From JABLTI01 sp035528035 (GTDB taxonomy: Archaea > Asgardarchaeota > Heimdallarchaeia > JABLTI01), in the NCBI GenBank assembly GCA_035528035.1, contig DATKZI010000025.1, positions 8,835-72,834 of the forward strand: a stretch of DNA of 64,000 nt. Direction: 5' to 3'. The notes under the pieces were generated by a model that had not been told where the DNA came from, searched no databases, and saw nothing but the letters and a program-made list of their open reading frames with translations. Positions 57,984-64,000 of the stretch are shown piece after piece. The position numbers and the translations under genes were made by a program. Each line of letters starts with the position of its first letter. Position 1 is the stretch's first letter.

Positions 57984-58005
57984 GAAACTAATAGCTAGCT
58001 CATAA

Positions 58006-58033
58006 GGTGGAAAGGAATAACATTCTGACCACC
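58006..58033 (+). terminator. hairpin terminator after the propeller gene
   Basis: A GGTGG / CCACC stem with a nested GAAT/ATTC stem is followed by CTCTCTTTTT. Confidence 0.4.
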
Positions 58034-58262
58034 AACTCTCTCTTTTTGATGTTAAGAATCATTTATGGTACACTGTATAAGAAAGCAAGAAAGAGAGAAT
58101 CGCTAACATGTCCAGAAATAAATCAGAAATAAAAAAGGATTTATTGGAAAAGTTGTAGAAAGACTACAGTAAATGATAGTCGTTTTACCGTTAGACATAA
58201 ATATTTTCAATGAGAATACAATAAGAACATAATAAAAAAAAATAAGAAAGCGAGAAGAAAAG

Positions 58263-58544
58263 ATGGTCAGATACATACTAAAGAAAATGGTTCAAATTCA
58301 TTGTGCAAGAGGACCAAAGAGATGTGAAACATGTAAGCATTATGAGGCGAAAAAGAAAATCGCTTTGTTGGATTTGAATCCTGATGAAATAGAATATGCC
58401 ACAAGACCAATAGTAGCACTGGATATAGATGGAGAAAAGGTCTATTTAACATTCGATGTTTTAGGATATTTTGAGAATGAAGAAGAAGCCAAGAAATATG
58501 CTGCAGAAAAAAATATTGTCATTGAAAAGATATTGATCGATTGA
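58263..58544 (+). CDS. small protein with Cys cluster
   Basis: The protein has 93 residues. CARGPKRCETCKHY near residue 14 provides three Cys and a nearby His that may bind metal. The rest looks like two short strands and two helices. ATG at 58263 and an in-frame ATG eight codons later are both possible. The 733 bp from here to 16S contain the RNA features listed below and no protein gene. Confidence 0.55.
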   Translation: MVRYILKKMVQIHCARGPKRCETCKHYEAKKKIALLDLNPDEIEYATRPIVALDIDGEKVYLTFDVLGYFENEEEAKKYAAEKNIVIEKILID

Positions 58545-58731
58545 ATAAAAATTAACTAATAGAAATAAGAAGAATAAAATTTCTAAACCTAAAACAGCTG
58601 TAAAGAAACTAAGAAAGAGAGACAAAAAGAGTTATTATAAAAAGGGAAGGGGAAAAGGATTTATTCACAAAAGACTATTATTAATTTTAACAAAAGACTT
58701 TAATACTCTGATAGAACATCAAAACTAGTCG

Positions 58732-58955
58732 GAAGACAGTCAATAGGTAGGGAGCTACAAGCAAAAAAATGCTTAGTAGCTGAATTGCTCATTAGAGCAA
58801 AACTTTAAAAAGAAAAAGTTAACCTAAAGAAATAGTTTCGCAGAAAACTGCTCGTCCGTAAAGGCGACGACCAGACCAAAGCTTTGAGCTGTCGGGATGA
58901 ACGGTCGACAAAATCCAAGCGAGCAAACAGCGAAGTAGAAATGACTGTCAAAAGT
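58732..58955 (+). ncRNA. candidate structured RNA or 16S pre-rRNA leader domain
   Basis: A GACAGTCA at 58735 can pair with TGACTGTC at 58942. Inside are several strong hairpins: AGCTAC-AAGCA with TGCTT-A-GTAGCT (58753-58781), TTGCTC-ATTA-GAGCAA (58785-58800), TCGTC/GACGA (58852-58870 region) and TGTCG/CGACA (58890-58910 region). The stretch 58850-58930 is GC-richer than its surroundings, typical of structured RNA in an AT-rich genome. I do not recognise RNase P, SRP or tRNA motifs. It could be the leader of the 16S transcript or a separate RNA. Confidence 0.4.
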
Positions 58956-59012
58956 CGATAAAAAAACAAAAACAATATTAATTCATTTATAATATCTCGA
59001 TAACAAAATGAG

Positions 59013-59037
59013 ATCCCAAGAATTAACGGCTTGGGAT
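59013..59037 (+). other. leader hairpin upstream of 16S
   Basis: A perfect 8-bp stem (ATCCCAAG / CTTGGGAT) with a 9-nt loop lies just upstream of the processing stem. Confidence 0.5.
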
Positions 59038-59073
59038 TGAACAAAGGAAGAAACTCAAGCAATAGCTACCCGT

Positions 59074-59116
59074 CAGGTAGATAACACGATAAGGTTGTAC
59101 AAACATATTAACCTAC
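59074..59116 (+). other. 5' half of 16S processing stem with bulge-helix-bulge
   Basis: The leader pairs with the trailer at 60799-60835: CAG-GTAGATAA (59074-59084) with TTATCTAC-TTG; CACG (59085-59088) with CGTG; bulge ATA (59089-59091) here and bulge TAA (60822-60824) on the other side; AGGTTGTACAAAC (59092-59104) with GTTTGTATAACCT; CCTAC (59112-59116) with GTAGG. Two 3-nt bulges separated by 4 bp is the canonical archaeal BHB cut by the tRNA splicing endonuclease in pre-16S. Confidence 0.8.
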
Positions 59117-59277
59117 TAAACATCAGTGAGGAAAAATGATCACGCGATATTTTAGTAAGAACATGCATATAAACGTACAAAAACTAATACCCTGTTGTTA
59201 TGTATTTGAAGAATTTTTGTTTGTTTACGAAAACAAAAACCCAAATAAAAAATGACGTAAAAACGAGACAGGTATCA

Positions 59278-60835
<1,558 letters not shown>

Positions 60836-60878
60836 TAAAAAAGAATTAGCTAGTAGTTTGAGTTTTAAATGATTTTTT

Positions 60879-62069
60879 TTATTCTTTTTCAGCGATACTG
60901 TTTTTGAACTCTTCTTGTACTTCTCTCATCATTTCTGGATTAGTAAAAAGATCTATGGCAGTCATTGCTAATCCTTTTGCTGCAGCTAACATAGCATTTT
61001 GTCCTTTCTCAGATATTGCCGCTTTAGCAAATTCTTTAGAATGTCCAGGTATAGGTTTTTCACTTATAGCCACATAGGGGTGTATTGTTGGTACTATTTG
61101 ACTTATATTACCAATATCGCTTGAGCCAAAATTCATCCCTTTTGGAATAGGTCGCAAAGGTTCATTAATTAATTTTAAATTCTCAAGAAAAGCTTTTCCC
61201 ATAGTTTTATTCATATTTCTTGACTGATAGGATGGTTCAATACGTTCAAATTTCATATCTGCGCCCGTACTAAACGCTGCCCCTTTTGCGCAATTTTCTA
61301 CTTTTTTAATGAGGGTTTCACAATAATCATTATTTAATGCTCGAATATAGAAACTCGCAGCAGCATAGTCTGGAACAATATTTGGTTTTATTCCACCATC
61401 AGTTATTATCCCATGTATTCTAGCATCACTGGTAATATGCTGTCTTAAAGCATTGATACCATTAAATGTTTGAATAACTGCATCAAGAGCATTAATACCA
61501 TTTTCAGGATCAGAGGCTGCGTGAGCAGTTTGACCGAAAAATTCGATCTTTACTTCAGTCATCGCTAATCCTTTTACGCCAGTATCAGTATAAATTCCAG
61601 AGGGATGGAACATCATAGCTGCATCTACATTTTTGAAAAGTCCAGCGTTTAACATTAACACCTTACCTCCACCACCTTCTTCTGCAGGCGTTCCTAGAAA
61701 TAGTAATTTTCCTGCTAATTCTTTCTTAATTCTCCCTAATCCTAGTGCTGCACCAAGAGCTGCTGTTGCAATAAGATTATGCCCACAGCCATGCCCCACT
61801 TCAGGTAATGCATCATATTCAGCCAGTATAGCTATTGTTGGCCCATTTTTTTGTTCTGGATGTTCTGCTCTAATTGCTGTATCTAGGTTTGCTACTCCTA
61901 ATTCCACTTTGAAATTCTCTTCAGTTAATTTTTCTGCCAGTAATTTTGAAGCTTTAAATTCCTTAAAATTCAATTCTGGATTACTATGTATCTCTGTACT
62001 TACAGCAATTAATCTCTCACTTAATTCATCAATTGTTGCACAAACTTTTTCCTTAAGCATTTCAATCAA
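60879..62069 (-). CDS. M20-family amidohydrolase (PM20D2/AbgB-like)
   Basis: The 396-residue protein has metal-site motifs AILAEYDALPEVGHGCGHN and GTPAEEGGGGKV and later MFHPSG, then a dimerisation domain (VKIEFFGQTAHAASDPENGINALDAV) and a final HSKEF. It matches the M20D carboxypeptidase/amidohydrolase group that includes p-aminobenzoyl-glutamate and N-acyl amino acid hydrolases. It is antiparallel to 16S and enclosed by repeat copies 1 and 2, suggesting it arrived with the repeat. Confidence 0.9.
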   Translation of the reverse strand: MIEMLKEKVCATIDELSERLIAVSTEIHSNPELNFKEFKASKLLAEKLTEENFKVELGVANLDTAIRAEHPEQKNGPTIAILAEYDALPEVGHGCGHNLIATAALGAALGLGRIKKELAGKLLFLGTPAEEGGGGKVLMLNAGLFKNVDAAMMFHPSGIYTDTGVKGLAMTEVKIEFFGQTAHAASDPENGINALDAVIQTFNGINALRQHITSDARIHGIITDGGIKPNIVPDYAAASFYIRALNNDYCETLIKKVENCAKGAAFSTGADMKFERIEPSYQSRNMNKTMGKAFLENLKLINEPLRPIPKGMNFGSSDIGNISQIVPTIHPYVAISEKPIPGHSKEFAKAAISEKGQNAMLAAAKGLAMTAIDLFTNPEMMREVQEEFKNSIAEKE

Positions 62070-62155
62070 AAAATAGTATCTATGTAAGGGATAAAGATTT
62101 TTTCTTGAGAATTTATGAATAAAAATCGTTAAAAAGTAACCATAAAGGGATATGT

Positions 62156-62237
62156 GGTTGGATAATCTCCACTGAACTGACTGATCTCAGACTGGTCAAT
62201 GTAGGCGTTTGTATAACCTCGTGTAATTATCTACTCG
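62156..62237 (+). repeat. 16S 3'-end/trailer repeat, copy 2 (16S part degenerate)
   Basis: The first 19 bases, GGTTGGATAATCTCCACTG, are a mutated 16S 3' end. From TGTAGGCGTTTG on it matches copy 1 to within one base of the end (TCTACTCG). The hairpin loop TCTCAGA is kept with wobble pairs. Confidence 0.85.
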
Positions 62238-62344
62238 AAAGAATGAAGCTAATTGTTTGTGTAACAGTAGTTTGGTTTGAGAATTCTTTTCTGAAAGATA
62301 TTGTTTTATAGTTTGACCGCTATATTATTGTTAGAGGAATCTTC

Positions 62345-62596
62345 ATGTCGAAATTTGATCGGATAGTCCGCGATCCCGAAATTTGTGGTGGACAACCAAC
62401 TATCAAAGGAACTCGCGTGTTAGTACTTGATATTTTAGATTGGATTAAAGAAGGCATCTCATTTGATGAAATTTTAGAAAATTTTCCTAGTATTACTCGA
62501 GAGGATATCCAAGAAATTATTGCTTATGCTAAAGACATGATTGCAGGTGAGGTTATCATCTATGGTTCTAAAGAAAGCGAAGTTTCTACTGGATGA
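62345..62596 (+). CDS. DUF433 antitoxin-like protein
   Basis: The 83-residue protein matches DUF433 (VapB45-like): IVRDPEICGGQPTIKGTRVLVLDILDWI, then a helical tail. These small DNA-binding proteins are paired with PIN-like toxins. The next gene starts inside its last 35 bases. Confidence 0.87.
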   Translation: MSKFDRIVRDPEICGGQPTIKGTRVLVLDILDWIKEGISFDEILENFPSITREDIQEIIAYAKDMIAGEVIIYGSKESEVSTG

Positions 62597-62921
62597 AAAT
62601 GTCCCTCTAAAGCTAAAACAGCTTTTCACCTCTCATAACCTTTCTTGTGATACCGTTAGGGATTTACAATGGTTAGGAATTAGAAACGGTGCATTATCAC
62701 AGAAAGTGATAGCTGAATCTTATATTCTCGTTACCCGTGATAAGGATTTTACTTTTCTTTGGGAGAAATATTCTATCCAAGTCATTTATCTCTCAATAGA
62801 ACCTGCTCTCTTATCTTCTATTACTCCTCCTCTTGAACTATTACTTTCTTCTTGGCACTATGATTTAAATCATCCTTTTTTGCTTATACTCCAAACAGAC
62901 TCCATTCGTTTTAGAAAATGA
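62562..62921 (+). CDS. DUF5615 PIN-like toxin candidate
   Basis: The ~119-residue protein has FLLDENVPLKLKQLF, then SCDTVRDL and VTRDKDFTFL, the acidic residues of DUF5615 (Mut7-C/PIN-like). The start at ATG 62562 has AGGTGAGG upstream; TTG 62541 is an earlier option. It overlaps the DUF433 gene by 35 bp, the usual arrangement of a type II toxin-antitoxin pair. Toxicity is inferred from family pairing. Confidence 0.82.
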   Translation: MVLKKAKFLLDENVPLKLKQLFTSHNLSCDTVRDLQWLGIRNGALSQKVIAESYILVTRDKDFTFLWEKYSIQVIYLSIEPALLSSITPPLELLLSSWHYDLNHPFLLILQTDSIRFRK

Positions 62922-62957
62922 TTTTTCTAGAATAGAGTAAGTCATTAAGCAATCAAT

Positions 62958-63038
62958 GGCTGGATCACCTCCTCTGTAACTAACCGGTCTCAGACTGGTT
63001 TGTAGGCGTTTGTATAACATCGTGTAATTATCTACTTG
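62958..63038 (+). repeat. 16S 3'-end/trailer repeat, copy 3
   Basis: It starts GGCTGGATCACCTCCTCTG, identical to 16S, and ends TCTACTTG. The hairpin TAACCGG-TCTCAGA-CTGGTTT keeps pairing by compensatory change (copy 1 G-C becomes A-T). One base differs inside the processing-stem part (AACAT for AACCT). Confidence 0.88.
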
Positions 63039-63157
63039 TGAAAAAAAGAGCTAAATGTTTGGGTTTGAAATTTACTTTTTCTTATTTTCTTCTTCTATAA
63101 GTTGAAATAAAGATAATTTTTTTAGTAATAAGTTTAATGTTAGTATAATGGAAGATT

Positions 63158-63967
63158 CTACAACTTGGTTTTATATGGGTCTTCTACACAACCTGGACCT
63201 GTATAGGTTTCTTCTAACTTAAAACTAAGGATTTTTCTCTCAGAATCTAGAATCAGCTCTCCTTTGAGTATATGATTTTTATCATACATTGAAAATCCAT
63301 CCTCATCGAATTGATATGTGAATCGCACAAGAATTTTGTTTGCATCTATATTCAAGATACCTCTTAGAAATAAATCATCATATTCACACTGAGGTTTTAA
63401 GGGGTTCCCCCAACCAGTTTCTTTGTGAACAAAATCAAGAACAATAGGAAAGAGCTTCTTTTTTTCTTCCTCGATTTCTTGTTTCCTAGGTGATTCTTTG
63501 GAGTAATATCTGAAATCACAATAAGACCAACCATCTGCTATCGTTCGATTACGCTCAAATGTGAACCATCTCTCTATAGCATTTGCAAGCAAGGAATCGT
63601 ATGCACAGAGTATAGGACCTAAATCTGGCCGTTTATTTTTACTGAGAATTTCAAAGTATAAACATTCCTGTATATCTATCCCAAAACAACCTTCAACGTC
63701 ATATGCTACTATTCCTTCAAAGTATTTGTTATCATACAACAAAGTATTACCTTTTTTTGCGTCTTCTACGAAGGTACGCCATGGGTCTTCGCTTTCTTCC
63801 AATCGTTTAATCTGAGCGTCGATAATGCTTTGGGTCATCATCTGGTAAATTGCTAAGATATGTTCTTTGAATTGTTCATGATCTAATTTTTCTTCTTCAA
63901 GTGCCTTATCTAAGGCTAACACAAAAATAGCATTAATTCCATGTCTTTTACTTAAATTCGTAGGCAT
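63158..63967 (-). CDS. L-2-amino-thiazoline-4-carboxylic acid hydrolase-like protein
   Basis: The ~269-residue protein resembles the ATC-hydrolase family in GIDIQECLYFEIL, GPILCAYDSLLANAI, and FERNRTIADGWSYCDFRYYSK, with the conserved Cys and Asp. Members hydrolyse cyclic sulphur amino acid derivatives, although most are uncharacterised. The frame stays open upstream of ATG 63967 to the window edge (11 more codons), so the true start may be outside. A C-terminal ~80-residue beta-rich part (ILVRFTYQFDEDGFSMYDKN) is an addition. Confidence 0.65.
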   Translation of the reverse strand: MPTNLSKRHGINAIFVLALDKALEEEKLDHEQFKEHILAIYQMMTQSIIDAQIKRLEESEDPWRTFVEDAKKGNTLLYDNKYFEGIVAYDVEGCFGIDIQECLYFEILSKNKRPDLGPILCAYDSLLANAIERWFTFERNRTIADGWSYCDFRYYSKESPRKQEIEEEKKKLFPIVLDFVHKETGWGNPLKPQCEYDDLFLRGILNIDANKILVRFTYQFDEDGFSMYDKNHILKGELILDSERKILSFKLEETYTGPGCVEDPYKTKL

Positions 63968-64000
63968 GACTCGGAGATTTTTCTCATAGAATTCTTGAAA

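Noticed and set aside
58805..59062. Minus-strand frame of 85 codons upstream of 16S
   Set aside because: Hydrophobic low-complexity start, no ribosome binding site, and it overlaps hairpin-rich leader sequence.

Overview
The window comes from an AT-rich archaeon, most plausibly an Asgard (Promethearchaeota) lineage. The archaeal evidence is a complete archaeal-type 16S rRNA, archaeal uS12 and uS7, a KEOPS Cgi121 subunit, an archaeal UMP kinase, a GfcR-type regulator and an ER-type signal peptidase. The Asgard suggestion rests on a 77-residue ubiquitin-like protein that already ends in Gly-Gly, a GT22 (ALG9/PIG-B-like) mannosyltransferase, very large TPR solenoids, and DnaK/GrpE beside eukaryote-like genes. 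The order cannot be fixed by eye. Ribosome binding sites of the GGTG/GGAGG type match the anti-Shine-Dalgarno sequence seen at the 16S 3' end, and TTG/GTG starts are common.

Layout. 1-2.8 kb: partial mtnA behind a GfcR-like PRTase regulator, then a class V aminotransferase. 2.9-4.8 kb: a TPR protein and two small unknowns, one zinc-finger-like. 5-6.3 kb: rps12-rps7, with a long charged tail on uS7. 6.4-12.2 kb: CPBP protease, a winged-helix regulator, a TPR protein, UMP kinase, a PD-(D/E)XK-like protein and a membrane protein. 12.3-15.1 kb: grpE-dnaK behind an operator-like promoter. 15.1-22.1 kb, all minus strand: a secreted CocE-like hydrolase, pyrK-pyrD, the ubiquitin-like gene, larB-larE and a signal peptidase. 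22.2-27.5 kb: a THUMP (Tan1-like) protein, Cgi121, a PRTase, two tandem 7TM paralogues and a GHMP kinase. 27.5-34.5 kb: one 2307-residue helical-repeat protein. 34.7-43.6 kb: a beta-CASP nuclease, GT22 transferase, an acidic membrane protein, an E1-like/HD/PAC2 set and homocysteine methyltransferase. 43.8-50.5 kb: hyuA-hyuB, a PAS-thioredoxin-PAS-HATPase sensor and plsY. 50.7-58.5 kb: mostly lineage-specific unknowns and membrane or secreted proteins. 58.6-63.1 kb: the 16S locus with its leader and trailer, followed by an M20 amidohydrolase and a DUF433/DUF5615 toxin-antitoxin-like pair. The window ends in an ATC-hydrolase-like gene.

The most unusual structure is at the 16S locus. The 16S leader and trailer can be paired by eye into a processing stem with a canonical 3-4-3 bulge-helix-bulge. 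The last 16 nt of 16S plus the trailer, up to exactly where that stem ends, occurs three times (60753-60835, 62156-62237, 62958-63038). The copies bracket the amidohydrolase gene and the toxin-antitoxin-like pair, as though the 16S 3' end were a repeatedly used insertion or duplication site. No 23S, 5S or tRNA gene is visible in the window. A second theme is ubiquitin/proteasome-like machinery scattered over the window: the Gly-Gly ubiquitin-like protein, an E1-like adenylyltransferase lacking the usual crossover-loop Cys, and a PAC2 protein with a C-terminal HbYX-type tail. No functional link between these is proven.
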